From assembly GCA_905116865.2 (NCBI GenBank), contig CAJHNH020007046.1, positions 107,001 through 171,000 on the forward strand: a stretch of DNA of 64,000 nucleotides. Reading direction: 5' to 3'. The stretch comes from Candidula unifasciata (Eukaryota > Mollusca > Gastropoda > Stylommatophora > Geomitridae). Below the pieces are notes generated by a model that searched no databases, was not told the origin of the DNA, and was given only the letters and a program-made list of their open reading frames with translations. Positions within the stretch are counted from its first letter, which is position 1. Each line of letters starts with the position of its first letter. Made by a program: the position numbers and the translations under genes. Below are positions 36,613-47,817 of this stretch, piece by piece.

Positions 36613-36786
36613 AAGAAGACAATGCAGCTGAAAATACAAAACTGTAGTTATCAAATCAGAGATTATAAAAGGTAAACAAATAAACTATCAAGAGATAGAG
36701 CAGGAACAAGATATCAATAAACAAATATATTGTGTGGCCAAATTTCAAAACATGAATGAATAGTCCTTAACAATGAATGTCCTTAC

Positions 36787-36844
36787 CTCTCCTAAGTCTT
36801 GTAGTAGGGAAATCATCTGCTTCTCCTCATTAACCCACAGTTGT
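36787..36844 (-). CDS. INPP4: INPP4 exon 11: short helical exon
   Basis: Acceptor tttctattcag|A and donor GGAGAG|gtaagg bound 58 bases encoding QLWVNEEKQMISLLQDLGE, equal to human LLEEDAARVCELEELGE. One-base start completes the Leu codon left open by exon 10; ends in phase 0. Confidence 0.9.
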
Positions 36845-37039
36845 CTGAATAGAAAAATGAATTCACTGCATTAAATGATGAAAACAATGTCTATATCAGC
36901 ACATGAGGAAGCAAAAAAGACTAGCTCCTAATTTTTTTAGACTGACACTTAATGGGTGATATTATAATTAAAGTGTAGAGCTAGCTGCCTTACTTTCTAT
37001 GAGATTTTCTGGCACCTATTCTTAGCTGGGTCATATATC

Positions 37040-37043
37040 TATT

Positions 37044-37091
<48 letters not shown>

Positions 37092-37120
37092 TGTACACAT
37101 ACACGCACACATACACACAC
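37040..37120. repeat. TA/CA microsatellite
   Basis: tatatatata followed by acacacacac. Confidence 0.95.
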
Positions 37121-37124
37121 AAGT

Positions 37125-37300
37125 AAAAGATCTCTTTCCAAAGCCTTTAAGCGTACAAGGTATATAGTGCTAGAGTTATATTTTATAGACTTTTACTTCT
37201 CAGAAGTTTCCCTGGCACCCAGGCTGTCAGCATGGGAACCAAGATTTTTTTTTTTTTTTATTTTTATCTGAACCCAAGACTGATGTATGGATCTGAAGCC
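37125..37300 (-). repeat. SINE family C, diverged copy
   Basis: cctttaagcgtacaaggtat and tatattttatagactttt recall the family C body. Confidence 0.55.
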
Positions 37301-37380
37301 ATGGCAGCCAAAGATCTTTCATCCTGTATACATCACAAACTAATAAATAGTACCAGAGATTAGGTAAAATAAGGACTCAC

Positions 37381-37568
37381 AATAACTGAATGGGTATCTC
37401 AAATGTCCACTTGCTTTCTGCCATGTATTCGGATACCTGGATCATAGATTTCTCATCATTTGTAGCAAAGCGGAAGGAGCGTTTGATGATGTCATTGAAG
37501 TGAGCCTGGAGATTGTGTTGGTGTCTACCCAGGGAGAAGGTGCGAGGCCGCTTGCTGTAGGTGCCCGA
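37381..37568 (-). CDS. INPP4: INPP4 exon 10: linker and start of middle domain
   Basis: Acceptor tgtgtattcag|TCG and donor CAGTTATT|gtgagt bound 188 bases. It begins SGTYSKRPRTFSLG, a basic serine-rich linker, then IKRSFRFATNDEKSMIQ and MAESKWTFEIPIQLL. Human counterparts are KSVFGGAICRMYRFPTTDG and MAESVLSLHVPRQFVKLL. Ends in phase 2. Confidence 0.93.
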
Positions 37569-37639
37569 CTGAATACACATAATAACACTGTCAATATTAG
37601 TAAGCAGCTATGCCAGCCAGAACAGTATCAGCAGAAATA

Positions 37640-37910
37640 TTAGCATAGCTGCTTATTAGATGTACAAATATTCAGCATGTTATTTATTAGATGTACACAT
37701 AATAATATTTCAAAAGATGCTATGCCATAGTTCATTAGAAATATTAGCATAGCTGCTTATTAGATGTACACTAATATTTCAAAAGATGTTCATTAGTTAT
37801 TCATTAGATGTACACTAATATTTCAAAAAGATGTTCATTAGTTATTCATTAGATGTACACTAATATTTCAAAAGATGTTCATTAGTTATTCATTAGATGT
37901 GCACCAGTTG
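37640..37910. repeat. Minisatellite of about 44 bp above the exon 10 acceptor
   Basis: The unit attagatgtacactaatatt plus tcaaaagatgttcattagttattc, four to five copies. Confidence 0.92.
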
Positions 37911-38399
37911 CTCATTCGATGTACAACAGTCCTCATGCGGATTACGAGATCCCATTTTTGTTGGGAAGAGGGGGGGGGGGGGAGGCTCATTACTCCTGGA
38001 CATGTGTGTCATAAATGGTGAAAAATTAAGGATTTGCTGAAACTGGATTTGATTGGTCAAAATATGCAGATATTGCAGCCAAGCACACAAATGGTAAGAC
38101 TAAATATAAAGATGGAGGAGAACAACAACAATAATAACAACAAGATGATGACGATGATAAAGATTATGATGATGAAGAAGGAGAAGGAGGAGAAAAAAGA
38201 AGTAATAGTAGTTGTTCAACAGCTATTGATTAGTTCTGTGTGAATAGATTATGTTATGTGATTTTTTCCTGTCGTTTATTGAGCTTCCTACTTTTATCCT
38301 GAAAAAATGGAGGTAACTCGAGAGTAGTTAGCAGAACAGTAACACCAAAATTATGTAAAGCTGCATATACATATGGTTTTATAGATAAATGATGAGAAC

Positions 38400-38550
38400 A
38401 TAACAGAAGTGAAAAGTGAAACACAAATATTTTGAAAGAAATTAACTCATGATAAAAGCCAATTGTCCATGAGAAGGAGACAATAAAGCATTCTCTGGTC
38501 ACATCGGTGATAACAGTAAAGTTGAATGGGAAGAGAGGCAGAATGAAGGA
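38400..38550 (+). pseudogene. LINE C-terminal relic, short
   Basis: agaaggagacaataaagcat and ggtcacatcggtgataacag parallel the 34980 copy (RRRQ-FxGH motif), with stops. Confidence 0.4.
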
Positions 38551-38554
38551 ATAA

Positions 38555-38695
38555 ACAAACAAACTTTATTTTCAAAGGGTCACAAATTGGACATGCATGC
38601 CTAATCTTACATTCAGCCCTTCCAAACACCCATCTTTCACATAGCTGTTGTATTTTATCCATAAACCATGTTCATATAATAATATGCATATTATG
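38555..38695 (-). repeat. Transposon 3' end, family R6
   Basis: The complement ends gaaaataaagtttgtttgtt. The same end, with a gttcgttc tail, is at 59285-59400, and a third copy is at 55080-55165. Confidence 0.75.
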
Positions 38696-38749
38696 AATAT
38701 AAAGAAAAAAAACAAAAAAAGCATGGGTGGTAAAATGCATGTGCACACT

Positions 38750-40300
38750 CGCTTGTGCACACACACACACATCCAAATACATTTAACAAGAGCATCAAAA
38801 GCGGCATCGTCCCTGATGACTGGTTCCACAACTACCTCAGAACCATTCCTAAGCCTAGGAAAAATTATAAAAAAGTAAACGGCTATAGAATCATCACAAT
38901 TCAGAACACCATAGAAATACTCATGGAAAGAATCGTGGCTAGAAAGTCGATCCAAACATTCAAGTCAAGTGGTCTTCTGGCACCCGCACTAAATTGGTAC
39001 CGCCCGGGCAGAGATACCTGGTGCAATGCTGCAATATTTGCTTACGACACGTATGAGGGCTTTCAGGCAGGAATAAAAACTGCTGCAGCAGTGATTGACT
39101 TAGAAGACGCGTACAACAATGTTCCATACAACATGCTCATCAGACTAGTGATGGATATGCACACAGAGACGAAATGAGTCAACTGGATTGCTACAGGGCT
39201 CTTCGAAAGAACAGTGTCGATGAGATGCGGCACCTGGGCAACTAAACCTCAACCCGTTCTAATGGACTTGCCCCAGGAGTCACCATTGTCTCCCGTTCTA
39301 TTTAATGTGTACATATCATTAGTAGGTCTGGGCAGAACAATGTCGTTCACAGACGACATCCTTGTGTACCGACGAGAAAACGACGGGGATGAAATTACGA
39401 CGACGTTACAGCATGAATTAGACCGACTCAGTGAGTGGTGTCAGAAATCAAGCGCACTGGTAGACCTGGCAAAGGCTTCCTTAACATGGTTTTCTTGAAT
39501 ACACACATTGTCAGTACACCTACACCAGCCGTGAGCATGTGCGGTATAGATATCGATAGAACGAACACAATGAGATACTTTGGCATAACTATCGACAGAT
39601 GCTTGTCATACAGGAATCATGTAGGCAATGTCATAGTTAGAGACAGAAAAGGCATGATGGCGCTGAAGGTGATGGCATACGCTGACCTTGAATAACGCCT
39701 ACTTTTCCTGCTCAATCAGGGACTTGTACTAAGTGTTATAGATTACAGTCTGGGCCTCCTCACGGTCAGCAGAACCCAGCTAGAAAGACTGGACTGGGTA
39801 AAAAATGAGGCCATGAGACTCATACTCGGCTGCACACAAGACAACTAATGCCACGCCATGTGATATGTCCTGGATTTGCCAACGATGGCCACCAGACATA
39901 AGGTGGTGGCACAGGTGAAAGTGTACATGAGGATATCAGCCGACAGCAACCACCCACTGCACAACGCTATCAATGATATAAAATGGATGCATCTCAAATG
40001 TCCGAGGCAGAAAATCTAATCCAGCAAGTACTTGACCTAGACAAGATCAGTCACGAAAAAGAATGGAGGGATACGCCAATAGACCTGCATGACTTGTCTA
40101 AGGTTATCATAACAATGGGGATGTACTGCAGGAATCGGAAACCTGCCACCATAGACGCCAAGATTAGGGCCCTGATTGATCAGCACTCACACTCAGAAGA
40201 AGTCGACATTTTACACAGATGGGTCTGTGAAGTGGGAGTAAAGATCAGCATGGGCAGACACAGGATGGGGAAAAACAATAAAAGAGGATAGGGGCGCTTA
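38750..40300 (+). pseudogene. Non-LTR retrotransposon reverse transcriptase, decayed
   Basis: In order: DDWFHNYLRTIPKPRKNYKK and YRIITIQNTIEILMERI (motifs 1-2), AVIDLEDAYNNVPY (motif A, catalytic Asp), LPQESPLSPVLFNVY (motif B, with Glu where Gly is usual), SFTDDILVYR (motif C, FTDD instead of FADD), then RYFGITIDRCLSYRNHV (LGV motif) and IDYSLGLLTVSRTQLERLD. Stops at 39176, 39497 and 39695 and frame changes break it. A further frame (39983-40291) is the downstream tail (AENLIQQVLDLDKISHEKEW). Relatives lie at 55665 and 62470. Confidence 0.85.
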
Positions 40301-40324
40301 CCAATGTCTAAGTCAAGCATGACC

Positions 40325-40428
40325 ATAGAGATAAATGTTGCTTTCAATACATACATTCATTAATACATACATTCATTAATACATACATTCATTAATACAT
40401 ACATTCATTAATACATACATACACACGT
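40325..40428. repeat. 16-bp tandem repeat
   Basis: Copies of attaatacatacattc, directly before a SINE. Confidence 0.9.
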
Positions 40429-40429
40429 C

Positions 40430-40665
40430 GGCTCTGTGGCTAAGTCGATGCGAACGCTTCGCTTCGTAATGCCGGGATGCCAGGTTCGATCCCAGCTGCG
40501 GGCAATGCGCCTTGCGTTGGTTTCGACAGTGGTATCAAGAAAGCCGACCGTCCAGAAAGCAATGGCAAACTACTGGACGTAAATTTGCCTAGAGAAACCA
40601 CACAACAGCCAGGGGCTGTTAGGGTTGGTTCTGCAACGTCCTCTAGAGGATACGCAACAACCTTC
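40430..40665 (+). repeat. SINE family A, full copy
   Basis: Head tggctaagtcgatgcgaacg with box B ggttcgatccc; the body ends acgcaacaacc. A CA-rich microsatellite (40665-40760) follows, then a decayed second copy at 40755-40860. Confidence 0.9.
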
Positions 40666-41044
40666 ATACATACACACATTCATAAACACACAAACACACA
40701 CTCTCATACACACACACATTCACACACTCACATATACATACATACAAACAATAGCAAACCAGTGAATGTAAAATTGCCTGGTGAATTAACAAACAGCCGA
40801 TAAATGCTGGGGTTAGCTCTACAATGTCATGTAAATGATACACATCTAACAATGTGTGCATCCTTTATTTTGTTTCCTTTCAAGTTATATTTTATACATA
40901 TGCGTGAGACTTTCCCTTCCCTATGTTCAGCTTTCCAGTTATATTTTATAATATGTTAAATTGTTCCCTTATCGATTATCTTTGGGAATACATTGTATAT
41001 GAGCAACTTTTCCTTCCCTATTATATTTTATGTTATATGTATAC

Positions 41045-41335
41045 AACTCCCTGTTATAGGGAAAACAAGAATAAACCCACTGCTTACCCAAAAGCATGTC
41101 GTAAGAGTCAACAAATTTGGAGCTTCCTTTAAAGTTGGAGAGCATCTGCCCAAAAGGCAAGGAACCAGCAGTGTGCATACGAATGAGTCAGATCTGTCAA
41201 ACGGATGCACACGCTACACTCAAGTTCTGGAACAGGACTGCAGTCCACAAGTGGACGAACAACCAGAACTTTCCGCCAGAGTTTACAGCTAGTGAAGGCG
41301 AAAAAGAAGAAGATGTGTTCAACTTTCCCTTCCCT
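41045..41335 (-). repeat. Dispersed repeat family R1, copy 3
   Basis: Complement of the R1 wording: aagcatgtcgtaagagtcaa, gcatacgaatgagtcagatc and gaacaggactgcagtccaca. Confidence 0.75.
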
Positions 41336-41530
41336 ATTATATTTTATGTTGCACATGTGCGACATTCCCTTCCCTATTAAACTGTATGATATACTGTATG
41401 TGTGCAACTTTCTCTACCCTATTATATTTTATATGTTGCGTGGATAAGACGTTCCCTACACTATTATGCTGTATAATATGTTGTATGTGTGCATCTTTCC
41501 CTTCCATTTCTAATTATATTTTACATGCAG
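41335..41530. repeat. Degenerate repeat of about 45 bp below the exon 9 donor
   Basis: ttccctaccctattatattttatgttg-like copies also occur at 40890-41045. Confidence 0.65.
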
Positions 41531-41541
41531 CATGCAGATAC

Positions 41542-41632
41542 CTGCTGAGTCTGAAGCTCATTCAGCGAGACCCGCTCATCGTTGATCCACGAAGTCACTG
41601 TGATGGTCCCTTTGTCTTTCAAATCATGAGTC
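41542..41632 (-). CDS. INPP4: INPP4 exon 9: end of C2 domain
   Basis: Acceptor tctgttttccag|G and donor CTCAGCAG|gtatct bound 91 bases encoding THDLKDKGTITVTSWINDE. This aligns with human SAESDRVGNITVIGWQMEE, the last C2 strand. It ends in phase 0. Confidence 0.92.
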
Positions 41633-41699
41633 CTGGAAAACAGAAACACATTCCAAATACAGGAGTAATGTCCCCATTGTTTGTAATTTACATGCATTT

Positions 41700-41945
41700 T
41701 TTTTTAGATTTTTAACTCCAAATTTTTGTCTGAGCAGCACAGTTAGGCTACTCTTTTCGATTTCCAACTGCCAAGGGATTTTTTTGTGTGTGCAAAAATA
41801 CACACGGGCATCCGATCTCCTTACCCAGAGACCAGGGGAAATTACTAGAAGTCCACGTGAAAAAATCTCAGCCCTCACCGGGACCTGAACCCGGGATCTC
41901 TAGGACATGAGGCGGACACCATACCTTGAGACCACTCAGGCCCCA
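41700..41945 (-). repeat. SINE family D, copy 2
   Basis: The minus strand has head ggcctgagtggtctcaaggt and box B gggttcaggtccc, then a body identical in pattern to 18938-19160. Confidence 0.85.
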
Positions 41946-42034
41946 ATCCAGGAATAGAGAAACTAGCTACCCTACCCCATTACATGTTCAGGGAAAGACA
42001 GTGCGTGGCCCATCTGGACTTGACTTTACTTACT

Positions 42035-42320
42035 GGAAGAAAAAAATGCTGCTTCAACTGAAACTTCTTCTTCTTTGTTCACAGGCTGTAAGCTCCAGTG
42101 GAAAGTCTTGGTTGTTCGTCTATTTGGACTCTGGCTTTGTGCAAGGGCCTGAGTTTTGCGTATACATCTATTTTACTGGCTTATTTGTGTGTAGCTGGTT
42201 GTTCCTTGCTGCTCAGGCAGATGGACTCTGACTTTGAAGGAAGTCCCCAATTAGTCAACTCCTACGATATGCTTGTTGAGGAGGCAGTGGGTCTATTCTT
42301 GTTTTCCTCACAGGGTAGCC
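42035..42320 (+). repeat. Dispersed repeat family R1, copy 4
   Basis: ctgtaagctccagtggaaag, ggcttatttgtgtgtagctg and gaggcagtgggtctattctt. Its tail, agccccagaacccacacagg, has expanded into an array. Confidence 0.8.
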
Positions 42321-42557
42321 CCAGAACCCACACAGGGTAGCCCCAGAACCCACACAGGGTAGCCCCAGAACCCACACAGGGTAGCCCCGGAACCCACACA
42401 GGGTAGCCCCAGAACCCACACAGGGTAGCCCCGGAACCCACACAGGGTAGCCCCGGAACCCACACAGGGTAGCCCCAGAACCCACACAGGGTAGCCCCAG
42501 AACCCACACAGGGTAGCCCCAGAACCCACACAGGGTAGCCCCAGAACCCACACAGGG
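42308..42557. repeat. 22-bp minisatellite grown from an R1 tail, 11 copies
   Basis: The unit is cacagggtagccccagaacc plus ca; five copies have ccgg instead of ccag. Confidence 0.96.
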
Positions 42558-42686
42558 ATAACTGGAACAAAATAACAGCTGATGAACACTTGTATATATC
42601 ATTATATGATACTTGGCTGAAGGGTAGAAGCTTAGGCACTGTTGGGTTGATGATGGCAAGAAGAAACTGACAAACAGCAGACATAC

Positions 42687-42766
42687 CTGAGAGTAAGTGT
42701 CAGACTTAGATCATTGCTCATGAGCAGATCCTGGAGGGTGAAGATTGCCTGGCCTATCTGTGTCAT
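42687..42766 (-). CDS. INPP4: INPP4 exon 8: C2 strand
   Basis: Acceptor gcatccacag|ATG and donor CTCTCAG|gtatgt bound 80 bases encoding MTQIGQAIFTLQDLL and SLTLTLR. They match human YLLGSGTFIVKDLL...LHLTLR. Starts in phase 0 and ends in phase 2, completed by the first base of exon 9. Confidence 0.92.
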
Positions 42767-43949
42767 CTGTGGATGCAGTCAGGTTAACATGCTATAAGAC
42801 ATTCATTTCCAACTGCACACACAAAAAGCAGCTGATAAATGCGCTGTTTGTACCAACTCTGTGCTATCAATGCAAGACATAGTCCTAGAAAAACACACCT
42901 AGAAAAACACAAACGCAAAATGGAGTCACAAATGAAGAACTAACAGCAATGGTAAGCACAGTACGGCTAAACTGATTTCCAAGAATAACAAAAAAATCAA
43001 ACTGTGTGGTCATTTGGTCAGCCACTAACTGGAGCATACTACATGAGAACAGCAGTCTACAAGCCATGGGACTGACCAAGAAACAGATGGGTGGAGGGAG
43101 TACAAGAGACACGAAAGAAATGCATTATGACATTAACACAAGCTATGCAACTAGCAAAAGACAGGAAACTACACTTAACCCCTCTATGTGACACTTCACG
43201 ACATGAGCAGTAGGATCAAAGTAGAGGGACTGACAACAAAACAAATTACTGGATCTGTGGATGCAGACGTGAAATACTACCTGCTGTAGTGCACCCGGAC
43301 CAGGGCCCAGACCGCTCAAGACTTATCTACACTGTGGTCATCCTAGAAATAGCCCTAGCAACACAGAGAGAATCAACCTTTGTTTCCAAGCTGGAATGCA
43401 TCTGTCTGAGCAGTGAGCAGCGAAAAGTCTGCACACACAAAAGCCAGCTCTATCAACTGGATGTGCTCGCAACATTTGTTCTGGAACTAGAACCTTAAAA
43501 CTGCTGAATTCAAAAACACCTTAACAAACCTGACTCAGCAGCAAGCAAAACACGACAAGTTTATTGAACATCCATGCAAAATGACATTTCCTTAGCTCCT
43601 ACTGTCACACCTTGTTGGTACATTAACAGGTTTTAAATTTAAAGCTGAGACAATCTGTTTCATTGCACCAGGTTTCATCCCATTTGACTTGGTCACTCAT
43701 CCCACAATTGCTAGTCGCCTGCCAAGAGAAAGAGTTACAGTAAAAATTGCCTGGGATAGAAAGAGTTAGGCACTGATTACTAATTTTCAGAATCGACATC
43801 ACAGCATACCTGGCACAACCACAGATGCTCCGTCTCCCGCAGGAAATGTCCAAATGTGTAGATGTTGGTTATTCAGTAGTATACTAGTTGTTCACACACT
43901 AAACTGTTAAATTTTAAAAAACTCATCGCCTCATATCACCTCATATCAC

Positions 43950-44335
43950 CTCATCATGAAGGTGAAGAATAATTCATGGGAAAGTGCCCATTTGTGTATT
44001 TCATAATTGGAGATTCCCAGGGTCTCTCTTATTCCCTCTGTCCATTGCTCGTATGGTGGGTCTCTTCTTTCCACTGGTCTGTACATCACTGCTTGCTGTG
44101 GTACACTGTTCGCTGACATCCGTGTTATATGGCCAAACCATTTCACCTGTTGTCTTCTAATGAAATCCTGAGCTACCGCTACGCCCAAGCTCCTCTGGAT
44201 TTCATCACTCCTGATCTTATCTCTTATTGTTATATTAAGAGACCTTTGTAGGAATCTTAATTCAGTTGTAATTTTCTTTTCTATTTTCTCTGTCTTTGTC
44301 ACAGTTTGGCATTGATAGCACACAATTGGCAAGAA
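43950..44335 (-). pseudogene. LINE reverse-transcriptase C-terminal fragment
   Basis: The minus frame is open for 128 codons. ELRFLQRSLNITIRDKIRSD then QVKWFGHITRMSANSVPQQ and WTEGIRETLG is the post-RT tail seen in many animal LINEs. It lies in intron 7, 130 bases below exon 7. The RT core is absent. Confidence 0.8.
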
Positions 44336-44472
44336 GATTGTGTCACAGAGTGCTTAAAAAATGAGTGCTTGAATAATAAAAATTGTCAAACAAATAATAA
44401 ACATTTTTTCAAGCGCTTACAAAAAAACTGCTTGAGATAAAGAGTTAACAAGCAAAGGTCTGAAAGACTTAC

Positions 44473-44589
44473 TGTTCCTGTCATTCTCTCCACAACATGG
44501 TGGACCGTCAGTCTGACCTTGGTGGCTGTGTCTATGCCAAACTTGTCTCCAAAACCAATTGTTTTTAGGAATTGTGGGTTATTGCTTTT
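44473..44589 (-). CDS. INPP4: INPP4 exon 7: C2 core
   Basis: Acceptor gttaccttacag|AAA and donor GGAACA|gtaagt bound exactly 39 codons in phase 0. KSNNPQFLKTIGFGDKFG then TKVRLTVHHVVERMTGT align with human NNPIFL...TQVKLSVYDVKDRSQGT. The NNP-x-F turn is the C2 hallmark of this family. Confidence 0.93.
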
Positions 44590-44599
44590 CTGTAAGGTA

Positions 44600-45145
44600 A
44601 CAAGTGAAATAGAAATAAACTGGTTGGCTGTCTACTTGTTTGGCTAGGTGGGAAATGATTGGCTGGATGGTTGGTTGATGGTTGTTTGGCTGGTTGGTTG
44701 GTTGTTTAGGTTGGGAGAGATCTGGTTGTTTTTGTGGACAGATGGAATTCTCTTTTTCCCTCTCCAAGTTTAGAGGTAAGTAAGTGTGCTAGACTAGTAT
44801 TGGTACTTTACATTTGCATAGAAGCACACTCAGATTACAAGAAAATAAAAGCTGACGATGAATGGAGGTCACGACCTCAATATTCAATGACCTAGAAAAT
44901 ATCAAGGAACAAAATTACATATTTATGGGTATGAGTCAGCTTCATTTCTCACACTCACACATCTTATTTCCTATGCTCACTGACTTATGTAAAAGTTAAT
45001 CACAGAAAAAATATCCCCCTAAGCTTTCAGAACTTAACAACACTGGACAGAGACTCTTTCACTAAATACTTCTCAAAACAGAGACTAGTATGTGTACCTG
45101 GAGTGTCTAGCATTTGGATTTGGAAAATATTAAGAATTTTCTGCA
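44600..45145. other. No recognised gene
   Basis: Contains a ggttggttggttgtttggct-type simple repeat near 44640-44720. Nothing else assigned. Confidence 0.4.
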
Positions 45146-45149
45146 AACC

Positions 45150-45355
45150 GTAAGTGGATTTGTTGGCCAATGAACAAGCTCATAATCAGGCTACTGCTGC
45201 TCCTCTGGGTGGCAAACTACTTGATGATAAGGTAGATAAGGTGATGGCTTCCTGAGATTGAATGAGTAGTGCAGGAGAACAGAGAAGGCATGTCTAGTGA
45301 GACTGGTTCAGTGGGGAATGAGCAGAGAATCTGGACCACACTGAATCAGTCTGCT
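45150..45355 (+). pseudogene. RNase H-tail LINE relic
   Basis: LLANEQAHNQATAAPLGGK then, in another frame, GNEQRIWTTLNQSA. This resembles the R3 relic wording at 33960-34085. Confidence 0.45.
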
Positions 45356-45356
45356 A

Positions 45357-45770
45357 TTTGCACACAGCGTGGAAGAGCTTCTGCAGCACACAGCGTGGAA
45401 GAGCTTCTGCAGCACACAGGGTGGAAGAGCTTCTGCAGCACACAGCGTGGAAGAGCTTCTGCAGCACACAGCGTGGAAGAGCTTCTGCAGCACACAGCGT
45501 GGAAGAGCTTCTGCAGCACACAGCGTGGAAGAGCTTCTGCAGCACACAGAAGGATGGAAGAGCTTCTGCAGCACACAGCGTGGAAGAGCTTCTGCAGCAC
45601 TTTGGGGGTGGAAGAGCTTCTGCAGCACACAGGGTGGAAGAGCTTCTGCAGCACACAGGGTGGACCTCACAACCGTTTCTTCTGAAAAAAAACAGCACAC
45701 AGGGTGGTTTATACTGTGAAGCGTTATCTGCAGCACACAGCGGTGGAAGAGCTTCTGCAGCATCTTGCAT
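45357..45770. repeat. 26-bp minisatellite, about 14 copies
   Basis: The unit is gtggaagagcttctgcagca plus cacagc. The same core (gtgggaagagcttctgcagc) occurs once at 46000-46020 in sequence that may be its source. Open in several frames although 26 is not divisible by three. Confidence 0.95.
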
Positions 45771-45839
45771 GTGTGGAGGAGAGTGTGTTTAGGTGTGTTG
45801 CTGTATAAACAAAATGCAACACTTAAAAAGTAAGAGGGG

Positions 45840-46160
45840 CAGAAAAAGCAAGTGTTCTAGTGTTGCAGGCTTGACTTTGGGTGGAAGTCCTCTTCGTTGA
45901 TTCTTTGAAGTAACGGGAGGTCGTCATCATTTATGGGTGTCGTATCTGTTCTTTCGTCGTCTGGTGGAAACACGGCAGCGGCTGAATGTTTGACACGCGG
46001 TGGGAAGAGCTTCTGCAGCTATCTTCTGGCTGGCCACCGGCCGAAGGATACAGCTGGGCGACTTGTAAGGAGGAATGTTTTTCTTCGTCAGATTTTTGTT
46101 TTTGCAGTGGTCATTTTGACTCTCTGTATTGTCGTATTTTCTGTTTAGTTCCTGGAAATA
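45840..46160 (+). other. Unassigned open segment on plus strand
   Basis: Two overlapping frames look protein-like. One reads RWEELLQLSSGWPPAEGYSW then CKEECFSSSDFCF. The other reads LRQIFVFAVVILTLCIVVF, a possible membrane helix. I cannot name a family. It may be part of a mobile element. Confidence 0.25.
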
Positions 46161-46489
46161 CCTTCAAGTGAGACAAAAACTTTTCTCTTGCTTATTTTCA
46201 TGGAGCTGTGCAAGCACACGAACTAATACGTGCTGCTTCTCAGTTTGTAGGCATAATCGCCCATATTTTTTTATTGCGTTTCTCTAATTCTTCCATAACA
46301 ACACTATCTACAGAAGTCCAAGTCTATGTAAAGACTTTATTTCTTTTCTTCCTCAATCAAAAAACTTTCTTATTTTCTCTCTTCTGTAAACAACCATTGA
46401 CTCTGTCTTTCAATCTCAATCTTTCTCTCTGCCTTGCTCCCTCACTCTTGCCTACATTACCTCCACAATTTCTGTATGGTTGTGATGCA

Positions 46490-46618
46490 TCCAGATCTGC
46501 TGCTGTGGAGGCAGCATTGTATGGACAACAACTAAAGCATTTGGTGGAACATCAGAACTGTCATTTGGTAGACTACAACAGGCTGCAGAAGAAGAAACAA
46601 GAGAAGTTCTCTTTTTAA
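46490..46618 (+). other. Unassigned open segment ending at a stop
   Basis: After a possible acceptor at 46493 (gatgcatccag) the frame reads SAAVEAALYGQQLKHLVEHQ then VDYNRLQKKKQEKF and a stop. Helical and charged; no family recognised. It could be a relic exon or transposon tail. Confidence 0.25.
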
Positions 46619-46756
46619 AAAAAACCTGGCAATATCAGTTGGCTCACTAAGCAAACTTGAGGTAATGAGCAAGATATTGACCAAGGAACACCTTTTTTTA
46701 TTCAGGCAGTTAGTGACCAAATGGTTCAGCTTTTTAACGCAGTTAAATTTAATTTT

Positions 46757-46892
46757 CACCAGGAGGGCTAATCCGGTCAACAAATGCCCACAGAAGTCGG
46801 ATGTATTGGCCGAAAGGTACAAATATCACAGCCATGCTGTAATCGGACACAACGCAATTACAGCATCGGATGAAAGCCAAAGAAGAAGACTA
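46757..46892 (+). repeat. Dispersed repeat R4, copy 2
   Basis: ggtcaacaaatgcccacaga, tgtattggccgaaaggtaca and acacaacgcaattacagc match 30485-30625, again with a gaagaaga tail. Confidence 0.8.
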
Positions 46893-46992
46893 AGCAAACT
46901 GTCATTTGTACAAGATTGACAAGCCAAATTTCTTCTTCTTATAGTCCATGCCGTGTGGCGTTGGTAGTTGTGTTTATCCACAATTTTCAGAC

Positions 46993-47205
46993 TCATATAC
47001 TTTCAATCAGTTCTGACACAGATGATCTTCCACGCAACAATGTCAAACACTCCCTCTGCCACTTTTCCCTGCCAACTTTCCCACTGTCACAATAAACTCC
47101 AGTTTTCTCATTCTCATGACATGACCCAAAATGTAGATTTCTCCTTCTGCTGTGAGCAGTTTTCATGTGAGTCAGTTTTTTTGTTTTTTGTTTTGTTTTT
47201 TTCAA
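46993..47205 (-). pseudogene. LINE C-terminal relic
   Basis: RRRNLHFGSCHENEKTGVYC then GKVGREKWQRE; same family as 1861-2061. Confidence 0.5.
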
Positions 47206-47731
47206 GACATATTCATTATTCTTTTTATCTGTTCAGGACATTCTCATCCTATATCTATAAAACCACATCTCCACAGCTTCCAAACAATGTTTTACTAATC
47301 GACTAACTGTCCATGATTCCCTTCCTTATATCAGAATAAGAGATATATATATATAAAGCTTTAAAGAATTCTTTCTTTTCTCAACTGAGAGATGATGCGC
47401 TGCCGAATTTACCATTCTGTAAATCAAATTCACCCCTTTTACTAATCAGATTCAACCTTTTGGAAATCAAATTCAGCCTTTCACAGATTAGGTTTTTCGA
47501 CAACAATATTTGTAACAGTTGCAACAAAATTATTTCTTCTAAACAGACAAAATATTTCTAGCATAGAATTTAACATCTTTTTGTTTCAAGTCCTCAATTA
47601 GGTTTATCACTAGAGTGTATGGTGGTTTTTTCCAAAACTGAACACACTTCAACAGGAAAATTGTGGCATAGATTAATTGCATATTCAACAGTTACTCCAA
47701 ATATTTTTTCGGAAATTTCTTCAGAGATTAC

Positions 47732-47817
47732 TGCAGAAGCGAAATGACGATAATCTGGAGAAAATGTGGTAGGTTTTGGACAACATAAACCTCCACATAG
47801 CTCAGGAAGTGTGTGAT
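47732..47817 (-). CDS. INPP4: INPP4 exon 6 candidate: C2 strands 2-3, frame uncertain
   Basis: The region must supply the C2 stretch before KSNNPQF. One frame reads LSYVEVYVVQ, an excellent match to the human SFVAVSVTT strand. A second, shifted frame reads PTTFSPDYRHFASA, matching the human PPQAFWTKHAQ part and ending in phase 0 at GCA|gtaatc. The two look like one exon broken by a single-base indel near an A run at about 47772-47780, or one of the matches is fortuitous. Coordinates follow the second frame. The acceptor side lies next to the 75-bp array. Confidence 0.4.

Noticed and set aside
43810..43833. Micro-exon candidate TEHLWLCQ between exons 7 and 8
   Set aside because: Exons 7 and 8 join directly in phase and align to human without a gap; only 24 bases and a poor acceptor.
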